64,000 nt of DNA from Streptomyces sp. S3(2020) (GTDB lineage Bacteria; Actinomycetota; Actinomycetes; Streptomycetales; Streptomycetaceae), in NCBI RefSeq assembly GCF_013044505.1, contig NZ_JABERD010000026.1, positions 1-64,000 of the forward strand, read 5' to 3'. Position 1 is the stretch's first letter. Each line of letters begins with the position of its first letter. The position numbers and the translations under genes are program-made. This document shows positions 8,645 to 18,538 of the stretch, in pieces. The notes under the pieces are model-generated. The model did not search any database, was not told the DNA's origin, and saw only the letters and a list, made by a program, of their open reading frames with translations.

Positions 8645-10006
8645 GTGATGTCAGCTCACCACCTCATCGTGATCGGTTTCGATGAGATCGTCGCCAACAA
8701 GTATCTTCCATGCATTCGCGATGCAATAAGGTCCGGCCACATCAATTCTTATTCGATCATCGACCTGGAGTCGCAGCGAACGGAAATCGACCGGCGTATC
8801 AGCACGGCATCCGTGAAGCCGCGAGGAGTCGTCTATCTCCCGGATTCCGGCGACCGCGCCCAGGAGACGCCGCAGGAGCTCATCGAGGCCGCTGTCCGGC
8901 GCCTGCGGGTACCCGGCGTACCGACGAAGGTCTACATCGCCACGGAGGTGCGGGCGCACGAGGCGTACCTGCGCTTCTGCGTGGAAACCCATCTCGACTC
9001 CCTGGTCGAGAAGCCCGTACTGGCTCCCGTCGTCGACGGCCGGTTCAGGCCGTCGGACATCACGAAGACCATGGAGGAGCTCATCGGAGCCGCCGCCGTG
9101 TCCACCGCGCAGCACTCCGTCATGACGCTCAGCCGGTACCACCAGATCTACAACGAGAACGTCATCGCCTCGCTGAGGGAGCGGATGGAGCGGTGGGAAG
9201 CGCCCCTGACGTCCTTCCATCTCAGGGCGGCCGGCGGGGTGTGGAATCTCCAGCGCGAGTTCGAGAGCCGTGACGATCACCCGTACAAGTACGGCTACGG
9301 GATGATGATGCACGGCGCCTACCACTACGTGGACCTCGCCACCCAGATCCTGGCCCTCAACGCGGACGTCTTCCCTGACCTCCAACTCCGGCTGGAGCTC
9401 AGCGCCTTCGGCGCCTTCCCCGTCGATCAGCACCAGCGCGTATCCCAGCCGCTCGCCCGTCGGTTCGCCGACGGCGGCGCAGGATGGCCGGCGGACTCGG
9501 ATGCGGTCTTCCGCTTCGGCGAGACCGACGTGACCTCCACGTTCCGCCTCGTCGATGCCGCAACGGGAAGGACCATCTCCCTCGGGACGCTGTCATTCGA
9601 GCAGACCACCCCCTCCATACGCGACTGGGCCGATCTCCCGGACGGCCTCTACAACGTCAACGGCCGCACCTCCAGCGTCGACATGGAGGCCCAGTTGTCG
9701 ACGCTGTTCTCCACGCACGTCCACTGCTACGACATCCCCCGTGGCTTCAGCGCGGACGGAATCGACGCGTTCGCCCGCGTGACCACACGCGCCAACGCCG
9801 CGCTGCTGCCGGATGAGCAGTACGTGGCAGAGGAGTCGTTCGACGGCCTCTTCCACAGCGACAGCAACCGGCAGCTGATGCAGCAATGGCTGCGCGGCTC
9901 CGAACGCCGCAGTTCCCTGGCCAGCCACCTTCGGCCCATGCAGGTCACCGAGGCACTCGCCTCGTCGGTGCTCACTCCCGGTCACCTGGTCTCGATGCCC
10001 TTCTAG
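8645..10006 (+). CDS. Gfo/Idh/MocA-like oxidoreductase
   Basis: A 453-aa protein with two adjacent starts, GTG 8645 and ATG 8648, after an AGGTGG site. The N-terminal Rossmann-like half has HLIVIGFDEIVANKYLPCI in place of the usual GxGxxG, then the family hallmark EKP (LVEKPVLAP) near residue 120. The C-terminal half has the substrate-domain helix GYGMMMHGAYHYVDLATQI, equivalent to the conserved H-x-x-D region of Gfo/Idh/MocA enzymes. Such enzymes oxidise or reduce sugars and related alcohols with NAD(P). The poor glycine motif makes cofactor binding uncertain. It is the first gene of an operon with a methyltransferase and a glycosyltransferase. Confidence 0.7.
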   Translation: MMSAHHLIVIGFDEIVANKYLPCIRDAIRSGHINSYSIIDLESQRTEIDRRISTASVKPRGVVYLPDSGDRAQETPQELIEAAVRRLRVPGVPTKVYIATEVRAHEAYLRFCVETHLDSLVEKPVLAPVVDGRFRPSDITKTMEELIGAAAVSTAQHSVMTLSRYHQIYNENVIASLRERMERWEAPLTSFHLRAAGGVWNLQREFESRDDHPYKYGYGMMMHGAYHYVDLATQILALNADVFPDLQLRLELSAFGAFPVDQHQRVSQPLARRFADGGAGWPADSDAVFRFGETDVTSTFRLVDAATGRTISLGTLSFEQTTPSIRDWADLPDGLYNVNGRTSSVDMEAQLSTLFSTHVHCYDIPRGFSADGIDAFARVTTRANAALLPDEQYVAEESFDGLFHSDSNRQLMQQWLRGSERRSSLASHLRPMQVTEALASSVLTPGHLVSMPF

Positions 10007-10050
10007 GCACCGAGCCGCTCCAAACCACCCAGGTCAACGAGGAGTCACCC

Positions 10051-10725
10051 ATGTATCAGCCCGTCTCGAAGGCATCCGTGCATGCCTTCTACGAGGACGC
10101 CCTCCGGCAGGGCCACAGCACCGCGGAGAACCTTCAGGCCGCCACCTCGGAGCGGTTCAACACGCTCCTGGAATCGATCGACGACCAGGCCCCGCGTACC
10201 GCACTGGATCTTGGATACGGGGCAGGGAACTACACCCTGGCCCTGGCACGTGCCGGGTTTCGCGTGGTCGCCGTTGATCAGGTTCCCTGCACCTGGCTTC
10301 TCCGCCGCATCGGCAGCGCAGGCGAGTGGGCCCACCGGATCGAACCACGCCGGTGCCTCGCGGAGGACTTCGCCATCGAGGAGGACTTCGGGGTCATCGT
10401 GGCCAAGGACGTCCTGCACTACCTCGACCGGCACAACGTCGAGTCCCTCCTCCGGCGCGCGGTAGCGCAGGCCCACGGAGCGAACCACCACTACCTCGAA
10501 GTCTTCACGAGCATCACCCGCAGATCGCCGAGCGGTCAACCGCTGCGCATCGAGGGCGAAGCCGACTACCAGCCGGATGCCTTCCAGCGCGTCATCGAGG
10601 AGATCTACGACGGCTGGGACCTGACCTTCCACTGGTCCGACCACGCGGAGCAGGACAGTCGAACCGGGCGCACGTGCTTCGAAGCGACCCGAGCCACCGT
10701 CATCGCGACCAACCCGGCCGCCTGA
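10051..10725 (+). CDS. class I SAM-dependent methyltransferase
   Basis: A 224-aa protein starting at ATG 10051 with GGAG 8 bases upstream. Motif I is ALDLGYGAGNYTLALARAG (residues about 51-69), followed by the acidic end of strand 2 (VVAVDQ) and a motif near VIVAKDVLHYL. This is the classical Rossmann methyltransferase arrangement. The substrate is unknown, and the N-terminal region (VSKASVHAFYEDALRQG) is probably the substrate lid. It is 44 bases after the oxidoreductase and 19 before the glycosyltransferase, so the three genes should be one transcript. Confidence 0.85.
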   Translation: MYQPVSKASVHAFYEDALRQGHSTAENLQAATSERFNTLLESIDDQAPRTALDLGYGAGNYTLALARAGFRVVAVDQVPCTWLLRRIGSAGEWAHRIEPRRCLAEDFAIEEDFGVIVAKDVLHYLDRHNVESLLRRAVAQAHGANHHYLEVFTSITRRSPSGQPLRIEGEADYQPDAFQRVIEEIYDGWDLTFHWSDHAEQDSRTGRTCFEATRATVIATNPAA

Positions 10726-10744
10726 TCCCCGACAGGGAGATGCC

Positions 10745-11668
10745 ATGAAGACGAGCACGCCCGACGGGATCAGCTTCGTCATCCCGTGCTTCAACTCGGG
10801 GGACTACCTCCTGGAAGCCGTGGAGTCCTTGATCCAGCAGCCTCATGTGTTCCCCTACGAAGTCGTAGTCGTGGACGACGGCTCCGACGACGCGAACACC
10901 CTTCGTGCCCTCAGCCTGTGCGCCAAGCGCGCCGAGGTCCGAGTCGTCCGCCAGGAACACAGCGGGCATCACGCCGCGAGGAACGCCGGCGTCGACGCCG
11001 CGAGTTTCGCGTACGTGATGCAGCTCGACGCCGACGACAGGCTCGCCACCGACCCCGAACTGCTGAAGGCGGGAAGCTACCCGGACCGAGCGGTCAAGTT
11101 CCTCAAGGCACACCCCCACCTGGCCTTCGTCCACACCATGTCGCGAATGATCGGCGACTTCGACGGGCTCACGATCTCCTCCTACCCGTGCCGCGAGGAG
11201 CTGATCCTGCGCAAGCACCACGTGCCCACCTCGATCGTCTGCCGTCGTGACGACGCCATCCGCGGCGGTCTCTATGACCCTCAAGTACGGAAGTGGGGGG
11301 ACTGGGCGTTCGCCGTGAACCTCCTCGCGGGACGCTTCCGCCGAGGAGCCGCCAACAACATCGTGTGCATCGCCGGACCACTGCACGAATACCGCGTCCA
11401 CTCGCGCACCCGGCGGGTCTCGAACGTCGAGGTGTCCGAGTTCGACATGACCCTGTTGGTCGTCGAGAAGAACCTCGATCTGTTCCGCGACCGCTTCGAC
11501 CGCAACGACTCCGCCGAGGACATCACGCGCGACGTGCTCGCCTCGAAACCGTGCAGACTCGTCGACCTGATCCGCATGGCCGAGTACGACCTCGACCAGG
11601 CCCTGGCCGTCGCCCGGCAGCGGGAGTTCACTCTGGCCAGCCCCTTCGAGGGCCTGGGCATCCCGTAA
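10745..11668 (+). CDS. family 2 glycosyltransferase
   Basis: A 307-aa GT-A glycosyltransferase. The N-terminus has ISFVIPCFNSGDYLLEAVESL, then VVVVDDGSDD for nucleotide binding, HHAARNAGVDAA, and the metal-binding LDADDR motif near residue 98. The segment KWGDWAFAVNLLAG occupies the position of the usual acceptor-site ED motif. No membrane segment is present, so it probably acts on a soluble or membrane-surface acceptor. It follows the methyltransferase by 19 bases and ends the operon, 22 bases before a strong terminator. It likely adds a sugar to the product of the cassette. Confidence 0.88.
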   Translation: MKTSTPDGISFVIPCFNSGDYLLEAVESLIQQPHVFPYEVVVVDDGSDDANTLRALSLCAKRAEVRVVRQEHSGHHAARNAGVDAASFAYVMQLDADDRLATDPELLKAGSYPDRAVKFLKAHPHLAFVHTMSRMIGDFDGLTISSYPCREELILRKHHVPTSIVCRRDDAIRGGLYDPQVRKWGDWAFAVNLLAGRFRRGAANNIVCIAGPLHEYRVHSRTRRVSNVEVSEFDMTLLVVEKNLDLFRDRFDRNDSAEDITRDVLASKPCRLVDLIRMAEYDLDQALAVARQREFTLASPFEGLGIP

Positions 11669-11690
11669 CGAGAGCCCGTTCCAGCAAGTA

Positions 11691-11727
11691 AGCGAGCCCC
11701 GGACACACCCTGTGTCCGGGGCTCGCT
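11691..11727. terminator. bidirectional terminator between glycosyltransferase and valS
   Basis: A perfect inverted repeat with 17-bp arms (11691-11707 and 11711-11727) and a CCC loop, placed between two convergent genes. It should stop transcription from both sides. Confidence 0.9.
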
Positions 11728-11746
11728 TCTCTGCCTTACCTCGCCG

Positions 11747-14386
11747 CTACGCCGACGGCAGGTTGTCGATCTGGTTCTGCAGCCGGACGATATCCCCTTC
11801 GGCCTTCGCGAGACGGGTCCGGATCTTCTCGACCACGTTGTCCGGGGCCTTCGCCAGGAACGCCTCATTGCCGAGCTTGGCCTCCGCCTGGGCCTTCTCC
11901 TTCTCGGCCGTGGCAAGATCCTTGGCCAGCCGCTTGCGCTCGGCTGCGACGTCGATCGTGCCGGACAGGTCGAGCGCGACCGTGGCGCCGGCGACCGGGA
12001 GGGTCGCCGTGGCACTGAAGCCGTCACTCTCCGGCTGGAGCCGGAGCAGCTGACGGATGGCGGCCTCGTGGGCAGCGAGTTGCGTACCCGACAGGTCCAG
12101 GCGCGCCGGGACCTTCTGACCGGGCTGCAGGCCCTGGTCCGAGCGGAAGCGACGAACCTCGGTGATCACCTGCTGGAGGCTCTCGATCTCCGCCTCGGCC
12201 GCGGCATCGCGGAACCCGCTGTCCGTCGGCCAGTCGGCGATCACGACGGACTCGCGGCCGGTGAGCGTGGTCCACAGCGTTTCCGTCACGAACGGAACGA
12301 TCGGGTGGAGCAGGCGCAGCGTCACGTCCAGGACCTCGCCCAAGACGCGTGCCGAGACCTTGGCCGCGTCGCCGCCGGCCATGAACGTCGTCTTGGACAG
12401 CTCGACGTACCAGTCGAAGACCTCGTCCCACGCGAAGTGGTACAGGGCATCGGCGAGCTTCGCGAACTGGTAGTCGTCGTAGTAGGCGTCCGCCTCGGCC
12501 ACGACGGTGTTCAGCCGGGACAGGATCCAGCGGTCCGTGGCCGACAGCTGCTCGGCCGGGGGCAGCTCGCCCTCGATCGTGGCGCCGTTCATGAGCGCGA
12601 AGCGGGTCGCGTTCCAGATCTTGTTGGCGAAGTTCCGGGACGCCTGGACCCAGTCCTCGCCGATCGGCACGTCGGTACCGGGGTTGGCGCCCCGCGCGAG
12701 CGTGAACCGCAGAGCGTCGGAGCCGTACTTGTCCATCCAGTCCAGCGGATTGACCGTGTTGCCGAACGACTTCGACATCTTCTTGCCGTGCTCGTCACGG
12801 ACCATGCCGTGGAACGCGATGGTGTGGAAGGGGACCTCGCCGTCCATCGCGTACAGGCCGAACATCATCATCCGGGCGACCCAGAAGAACATCAGGTCGT
12901 AGCCGGTGACCATGGCCGAGTTCGGATAGAACTTGGCCAGGTCCGCGGTCTTCTCGGGCCAGCCAAGCGTGGAGAAGGGCCACAGGCCGGACGAGAACCA
13001 GGTGTCGAGAACGTCGGTGTCCTGCTCCCAGCCCTCACCGCTCGGCGGCTGCTCGTCGGGGCCGACACACACGGTCTCGCCGTTCGGGCCGTGCCAGACG
13101 GGGATCCGGTGGCCCCACCACAACTGCCGTGAGATGCACCAGTCGTTGAGGTTGTCGACCCAGTCGAAGTAGCGCTGCGACAGGTCGGCGGGGTGGATGT
13201 CCACCCGGCCGTCGCGGACCGCGTCACCGGCCGCCTTGGCGAGCGTCTCGACCTTCACCCACCACTGCAGGGACAGGCGGGGTTCGAGGGTCGTCTTGCA
13301 GCGCGAGCAGTGGCCGACGCTGTGGACGTACGGCCGCTTCTCCGCGACGATCCGGCCCTCGGCACGCAGCGCGGCGACGATCGCGGAACGCGCCTCGAAG
13401 CGGTCCAGGCCCTCGAAGGGGCCGTGGACGGTGATGACGCCACGCTCGTCCATGACGGTCAGCGACTCCAGGCCGTGCCGCTGGCCGATGGCGAAGTCGT
13501 TGGGGTCATGGGCGGGAGTGACCTTGACGGCACCGGTGCCGAACTCCGGGTCGACGTGCCTGTCGGCGACGACGGGAATCGTGCGGCCCGTCAGCGGCAG
13601 CGCGATGCGTCGGCCCACGAGGTGCTTGTAGCGCTCGTCGTCCGGGTGAACGGCGACGGCGGTGTCACCGAGCATGGTCTCCGCACGCGTGGTGGCGACG
13701 ACGACCGTGTCGTTCCCCTCGCCGTACTTGATGGAGACGAGCTCACCGTCGTCGTCCTGGTAGTCGACCTCGATGTCCGAGATGGCCGTCAGGCAGCGTG
13801 GACACCAGTTGATGATGCGCTCGGCGCGGTAGATCAGGCCGTCGTCGAACATCTTCTTGAAGACGGTCTGGACGGCACGGGACAGGCCCTCGTCCATGGT
13901 GAACCGGTCACGGCTCCACGCGACGCCGTTGCCCAGACGCCGCATCTGCCCGGCGATCTGACCGCCGGACTCGGCCTTCCACTGCCAGACCCGCTCGACG
14001 AACGCCTCACGGCCGAGATCGTGGCGGGACTTGCCCTCCTTGGCGAGTTCCCGCTCGACGACGTTCTGCGTCGCGATTCCGGCGTGGTCCATGCCCGGCT
14101 GCCACAGCGTCTCGTAGCCCTGCATGCGCTTGCGGCGGGTGAGGGCGTCGATCAGCGTGTGCTCGAAGGCGTGGCCGAGGTGGAGGGAACCGGTGACGTT
14201 CGGCGGCGGGATGACGATGGTGTACGCGGGCTTGTCGCTCTTCGCGTCAGCTTCGAAGTAACCGCGCTCTACCCAGCGCTCGTACAGCGTCCCCTCTACC
14301 TCGGCCGGCGTGTACTGGGTCGGCAGTTCGGGGGCGCTGTTCGGCCCGCTGTCGGGGCGCTGAGTGTTGTCGGTCACGACGGCCAT
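11747..14386 (-). CDS. valS: valyl-tRNA synthetase
   Basis: Class I aminoacyl-tRNA synthetase that charges tRNA-Val in the cytosol. The HIGH-type motif occurs in [15 protein letters not shown], the KMSKS loop is [13 protein letters not shown], and the C-terminal coiled coil typical of ValRS is [28 protein letters not shown]. From ATG 14386 it is 879 aa, normal for the family. A frame extension to 14431 exists but starts in non-coding sequence, and an internal GTG at 14377 is also possible. This housekeeping gene anchors the window to the chromosome and marks a boundary between two accessory stretches. Confidence 0.97.
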   Translation of the reverse strand: MAVVTDNTQRPDSGPNSAPELPTQYTPAEVEGTLYERWVERGYFEADAKSDKPAYTIVIPPPNVTGSLHLGHAFEHTLIDALTRRKRMQGYETLWQPGMDHAGIATQNVVERELAKEGKSRHDLGREAFVERVWQWKAESGGQIAGQMRRLGNGVAWSRDRFTMDEGLSRAVQTVFKKMFDDGLIYRAERIINWCPRCLTAISDIEVDYQDDDGELVSIKYGEGNDTVVVATTRAETMLGDTAVAVHPDDERYKHLVGRRIALPLTGRTIPVVADRHVDPEFGTGAVKVTPAHDPNDFAIGQRHGLESLTVMDERGVITVHGPFEGLDRFEARSAIVAALRAEGRIVAEKRPYVHSVGHCSRCKTTLEPRLSLQWWVKVETLAKAAGDAVRDGRVDIHPADLSQRYFDWVDNLNDWCISRQLWWGHRIPVWHGPNGETVCVGPDEQPPSGEGWEQDTDVLDTWFSSGLWPFSTLGWPEKTADLAKFYPNSAMVTGYDLMFFWVARMMMFGLYAMDGEVPFHTIAFHGMVRDEHGKKMSKSFGNTVNPLDWMDKYGSDALRFTLARGANPGTDVPIGEDWVQASRNFANKIWNATRFALMNGATIEGELPPAEQLSATDRWILSRLNTVVAEADAYYDDYQFAKLADALYHFAWDEVFDWYVELSKTTFMAGGDAAKVSARVLGEVLDVTLRLLHPIVPFVTETLWTTLTGRESVVIADWPTDSGFRDAAAEAEIESLQQVITEVRRFRSDQGLQPGQKVPARLDLSGTQLAAHEAAIRQLLRLQPESDGFSATATLPVAGATVALDLSGTIDVAAERKRLAKDLATAEKEKAQAEAKLGNEAFLAKAPDNVVEKIRTRLAKAEGDIVRLQNQIDNLPSA

Positions 14387-14641
14387 TCTAGGGCCGCGGC
14401 ACTCCTCGCCTCGCCTGACTATTACGCGCATGCCGTGCCACGGTCAGGACAGAGAAGTGGTCGCACGGAGGAATCCAAGTGTGACCAAGAACGCTCCCGT
14501 GCGACCGATTCTTAGCCTACCCCTCCGTCCCGACGGAACCGCAATTCTCCGGGTCACTCCAGGACGCCCGACGGCGCCACCCTGACGCATCACTTGAAGA
14601 AATGGGTCGTGGAGGTGTCGTGTTGTCGGCACTCTGGCGCG

Positions 14642-15271
14642 ATGTTGTTGAAGCTGACCGGGTCCAGTTGCTCGGGTAAGACAACCTTGGCCTACGTTGC
14701 GGCTGCCCGGATGGGGAAGATCGCCGTGCACGACTTCGACGAGCTCGGTGTACCTGAGGACGCCGACCGGCACTGGCGCCACCGTATGACCGAGATGTGG
14801 GTGCAGCGGGCGTTGGCGTACCAGGACCGCGGTATCGATCTTCTGCTCACTGGACAGTCCCCTTTGGGCGAAGTGCTGGCCGCCCCCTCCGCTCCGTTGC
14901 TGGATGGCATCGCGGTGTGCCTGGTCGACGTCGCTGATCCAGTCCGGCGCACTCGCCTCGCCGAGCGAGACGCCGGACGGTGGGACTCCCAGGCGATCGA
15001 CGCCTTCCTCGGCTGGGCCGAATGGCACCGCAAGCACGCCGTCGACCCATCTCACCGGCGCGACGTCATCATCGAAGGCAGCTGGCCCGAGATGGTCTGG
15101 AGCCGCTGGACCGAGTGGAATGCCGGTGATCCCCGGTGGCAGACCCAGCTGCTCGACACCACGGGCCAACCGGTCGTGGAATCCGCGGGCTGGGTAGAGC
15201 AGTGGATCGCCGACCAGCGTGACGCGCACCGGGTCGGTCAGCTCCCCCTGGGCTCTGGTTGGTCTTCGTGA
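14642..15271 (+). CDS. P-loop kinase-like ATPase
   Basis: A 209-aa protein. Its Walker A motif lies at the very N-terminus (LLKLTGSSCSGKTTLAY), which supports ATG 14642 over the TTG at 14594. Residues 23-40 (KIAVHDFDELG) and the DPVRRTRLAERDAGRW region resemble the lid and base-binding parts of small nucleoside or shikimate-type kinases. The substrate is unknown. It is divergent from valS with 255 bases between them, and 110 bases upstream of an unrelated hypothetical gene. Confidence 0.75.
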   Translation: MLLKLTGSSCSGKTTLAYVAAARMGKIAVHDFDELGVPEDADRHWRHRMTEMWVQRALAYQDRGIDLLLTGQSPLGEVLAAPSAPLLDGIAVCLVDVADPVRRTRLAERDAGRWDSQAIDAFLGWAEWHRKHAVDPSHRRDVIIEGSWPEMVWSRWTEWNAGDPRWQTQLLDTTGQPVVESAGWVEQWIADQRDAHRVGQLPLGSGWSS

Positions 15272-15381
15272 TCCGCACCACAGCCTTCGGGGTCCCCGCC
15301 CACTCCCACGGTGATCGGCGAAAACTCACCCGTATCCAGCGTGAGTACGTCACCATCTCTGCATGAACTGGGGAGGAACCT

Positions 15382-16878
15382 GTGGGTAAGCGCGAACGCC
15401 GTCGCAAGAGAGAACGCTCCAAGAAGAAGCACCAACCTCAACAGCAGCCGGCCACTGCGCAGCCCATCATCCGGGAATACCCGGAGAGCGACCCGCGCAT
15501 CCGTATCGTGATCAAAGACGACGCGCCTGAGGACGCACAGAGGATCAGCCTCCTGTACTGGGAGATCAAGAACGACGGCACCTGGGCCCGAACCGTCAGC
15601 AGCATTGGAGTGGCCAGCAATATCGGTGCGATAGCGACGGCACACTCTCACGCCATCCTGCTCGGCTCCCCCTGCGCGAACTGCTCTGAGCCAATCACCG
15701 TCACCAACCGGTCCTGGGCAAACAAGGTTGGGGGAAAGTATCTCGACGTCGATTCCCCCTCCTACCTCTGCTGGGACTGTACGGCGATCCAGAAGCGCGA
15801 GGAGGCGGAGCAGCAGCGGATTGCCACCGAGCAGAAGCGGGTCGCGCTGGAGCGCGAGAAGGAAAAAGCCGAAGAACTCAAGCGCCTGATCACTGAGGCC
15901 ATCGAGGACGAGGAGGCAAAGAACGACTCCCCCGGCTGCCTCCCTGAAGACAATCCGCTGGCTCTGGCCCTGTACGTGGCGATGGTCAGCTACGCCACTC
16001 GTATCCCTGGGAAGCCGCTTCCCAGTATCACGGGCATCGGATCCATGGGCTGGACTGGCGACACGGCTCGGGACAGGGATCTTCTGCTCGCGCTCTACCA
16101 GGCGAACGCGATCGCTATTTCCCGGGAAACCTCGGCTCAGGCTTTCAGTATTTCCAAGGACGGTGACGACATCGCGTTCGTGATCGACGACGTCGTTTGG
16201 CGGCTCATCGGCGACCGATCAGCCGCGCAGGAACGCGCCGAGAAGATCACGAAGAGCTTCAAAACCAAGCCTGGCCCTCAGGGCGCCGCAGCGCGCGAAG
16301 TCTTCACCTCGTTGACGGACGAGATGGAGGTCGCCGACGTCGTGTCGTACCTCAACGGCCTGCTCATAAAGAACTACGACTACCCCGAAGTCCCGGAAGC
16401 GCGGCGCGAAGAGCTCGCGGAGGTCATCCGCAGAGGTTTCGGCCACGGATACACCTCTGGACAGATGTTCTGTTTCGCGTGGCGGGCCGCAGACTCTGCC
16501 GCAGGCTGGAAAGAGCGCAACCAGCCTATGGGACCACCAGAAGCCGCATCTGCCTCGGTGACCATCCTGAACGGGAAGATCGACAAGGCGATCGAACTCC
16601 ACCATTCCATTCCGGAGTTCGACGTCCCCCGCTGGCACGGGACTCCCCTCGCGCTCAGCAGCTTCCGGAGGCTGGCCGCAGATATCCGTTGGGTATACAG
16701 CCGTGAGGTCATCGACGCGTGTCCACACTGCGACCACAACGGCCTCAAGGAAACCCTTCATCCGGAGACCGAGGCGATCACCATGGTGCGCTGTACCCAT
16801 CCCTTCGAGATTCGGGACGAGCTCCAGGATGAAGAGCCGAACTGGTGGGACGACGCACCTGATCCAGCAGACGTCTGA
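15382..16878 (+). CDS. large hypothetical protein with zinc knuckles and a coiled coil
   Basis: A 498-aa protein from a GTG at 15382 with a clear GGGGAGGAACC site. The N-terminus is very basic (GKRERRRKRERSKKK), suiting nucleic-acid contact. A C-x2-C...C-x2-C pair is visible (SPCANCSEP and YLCWDC), followed by a charged coiled coil of about 50 residues (KREEAEQQRIATEQKRVALE and onward). A second Cys pair occurs near the C-terminus (ACPHCDHNG). The family was not recognised. It stands alone, about 200 bases before a hairpin terminator. Confidence 0.75.
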   Translation: MGKRERRRKRERSKKKHQPQQQPATAQPIIREYPESDPRIRIVIKDDAPEDAQRISLLYWEIKNDGTWARTVSSIGVASNIGAIATAHSHAILLGSPCANCSEPITVTNRSWANKVGGKYLDVDSPSYLCWDCTAIQKREEAEQQRIATEQKRVALEREKEKAEELKRLITEAIEDEEAKNDSPGCLPEDNPLALALYVAMVSYATRIPGKPLPSITGIGSMGWTGDTARDRDLLLALYQANAIAISRETSAQAFSISKDGDDIAFVIDDVVWRLIGDRSAAQERAEKITKSFKTKPGPQGAAAREVFTSLTDEMEVADVVSYLNGLLIKNYDYPEVPEARREELAEVIRRGFGHGYTSGQMFCFAWRAADSAAGWKERNQPMGPPEAASASVTILNGKIDKAIELHHSIPEFDVPRWHGTPLALSSFRRLAADIRWVYSREVIDACPHCDHNGLKETLHPETEAITMVRCTHPFEIRDELQDEEPNWWDDAPDPADV

Positions 16879-17517
16879 GCCCAATACCTGCTGGCCGAAA
16901 CCAGGGCTCAACCGTGCGGGCCCTGGAAGACCCCGTGTACGACTTCACGTTTTCCCGGCAGCGCACAGAGAGGCAGCCTCGACGGAGCACGGGACAGCAA
17001 GAAGCCCGGCGACAACGACGAAGGGGACGACGGGCTCGCAGGCGTACCCGCCCGTGTGCAGTGCTCCGTGTCGGGACAGACCGAAGCTCAGGGCCTGATC
17101 CAGGAAGTGGATCAGGCCCCGAGCAGTTCATGGTGGTTGCGTGGGGGGACGTTAAGGAGGAGAAAGTGCTCCCTCTCCCCATCGGCGAGCGAATCCGGAC
17201 CGTCTGTCACATCGGGCGTCTCGCTGCGCGCGTTCGCAAGTCCGGGATCACCGGTGTCTCGATGTGATGCTGTACGGACCGTCGCTCGATCGACTCAAGC
17301 CCGGCGTCGGTCGGCGGGAGAGTCCTATGGACGCGTCAGGCGACGCGTGCGGCGCCGGTGAGCTCGCAGGCGTATACCTTGCCCTTCCGGCTGCTCCCAC
17401 TGACGTCGCCCTACTGAACGACCGGATCAATCGGATTCCGGATGAGCCCGGCGCGGGCAGTCAGGAAACGAGGTTCACCTGTCCGCCCTCAGGAGAGAAC
17501 GGCTATGTCGCTGCTGC
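16879..17517. other. intergenic region with one hairpin, no supported gene
   Basis: About 640 bases between two convergent genes. Several open frames cross it on both strands, but none has a ribosome-binding site, a recognisable product or convincing codon bias. A hairpin terminator lies at 17091-17119. It may be decayed coding sequence, but no parent family could be named. Confidence 0.5.
17091..17119. terminator. hairpin terminator
   Basis: Perfect 11-bp inverted repeat (17091-17101 with 17109-17119) and a 7-base loop, 212 bases after the zinc-knuckle gene and before the convergent gene at 17518. The distance is long for a terminator, but no other candidate is present. Confidence 0.6.
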
Positions 17518-18057
17518 TCACATCCCGGCCAGCTCCGCCCGGATCCGGTACGTGGCGATGGCGGTGGCAAGCGTCTCGGCCGTGAAGCCACTGCGGGCCG
17601 GCATGCCGCGGGCAGGGCTGACGGCGCCGTTCTTAGGGCGGGTCACGCCCGCCGTGCGGAGGATCTTCGTGAGTTCGGTGCCGAGTTGTTGGGCTCCCAC
17701 GCCCAGGGTCTCCGCGAGGTCCGAGCTGTACATCGTGCCGCCGGCAGCGACAACGACCTGGTGAGCTCGCACCAGGAGCGAGGGGACCGCACTGTTGGGA
17801 TCGGGCTCAGCCTCGGTCTCCGACGCCAAGCCGTCCTCCGGCCGTGCCGTGGGGCCTTGCTGTTCCACCTGCAGTTCCGACGAGGACTGCTCCAGCCGGG
17901 GTGCCGGCACCGTCACTTCGGCGATCAGAGCGTACGTGTGCGCCACCGAGGCGAGAGCGGCGGCGCCCTCACCGTTTCCACGAGCGAGCGCCGTACGGGC
18001 TCGTCCCGACAGATCGTGGGCAACTTCGGCTGCGCTGAGGCAGCTTGGGGTACTCAT
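17518..18057 (-). CDS. hypothetical protein with possible winged-helix C-terminus
   Basis: A 179-aa protein from ATG 18057. Residues 1-50 are helical (CLSAAEVAHDLSGRARTALARG), the middle is an acidic Glu/Pro-rich linker, and residues 95-150 look like a small helical DNA-binding-type domain (SSDLAETLGVGAQQLGTELTKILRTAGV) with a basic end (TRPKNGAVSPARG). The family was not recognised. The divergent arrangement with the NB-ARC locus suggests it could be a regulator of that locus, but this is position-based. Confidence 0.6.
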   Translation of the reverse strand: MSTPSCLSAAEVAHDLSGRARTALARGNGEGAAALASVAHTYALIAEVTVPAPRLEQSSSELQVEQQGPTARPEDGLASETEAEPDPNSAVPSLLVRAHQVVVAAGGTMYSSDLAETLGVGAQQLGTELTKILRTAGVTRPKNGAVSPARGMPARSGFTAETLATAIATYRIRAELAGM

Positions 18058-18538
18058 GCCCGAGGAAACGCGAGGGGATAAACCCGGGAAACGGCTCCTC
18101 GGGTAGCCGACGCCGCGTAACGGCCGAATAGAAAGCCGTTCATACGTCTCAACATGGGGAAATAGCTATTCCGTGACGACAGCGAGCAAAGCGTTACACG
18201 CTCGTTTGCGCACCCGTGCGCCCTCGCTGACACCCACCCGGGGGACGCCCCCCGCGTGACCTTGCGCCGCTTCGACCGCCGCAGCCCTGGCCAGGAGTGA
18301 CTTCGCGGGCAGCAAGGTGACCCCACTGACTGACGTGTGGCGGCCGAGAGCCGAGGGGCTGGACCGCGGCCAGCGCAAGATCTCCTGCTTTGGGTGGTGA
18401 GGCCGCGCCGCTCCACCAGGAGTGGGTTTCGGCCAGACACATCGCTGCCCAAGCGTCGATGGCTCAGATCATCTACTGGCTCGGCAAGCCGCTGCCTATC
18501 ATCGTCGTCAAGTGTCCAAAGGTGCGGGGGAGTCGGTC
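18058..18538. other. divergent intergenic region before the NB-ARC locus
   Basis: About 480 bases with no supported gene; short frames on both strands are GC-bias artefacts. It is locally AT-richer around 18115-18175 and holds the palindrome described separately, so the promoters of the two divergent units probably lie here. Confidence 0.5.
18161..18170. promoter_or_regulatory. AT-rich palindrome AATAGCTATT, candidate operator
   Basis: A perfect 10-bp palindrome in a locally AT-rich patch, 104 bases upstream of the 17518-18057 gene start. A weaker AACGGC/GCCGTT pair (18119-18124 and 18135-18140) lies beside it. Both would suit an operator controlling the minus-strand gene; no factor is known. 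Confidence 0.25.

Noticed and set aside
12068..14515. 354- and 440-aa plus-strand frames opposite valS
   Set aside because: ValRS motifs on the minus strand leave no doubt; the plus frames are shadows.
17264..17764. 166-aa plus-strand frame
   Set aside because: It overlaps the better-supported 17518-18057 gene and has no ribosome-binding site or recognisable product.
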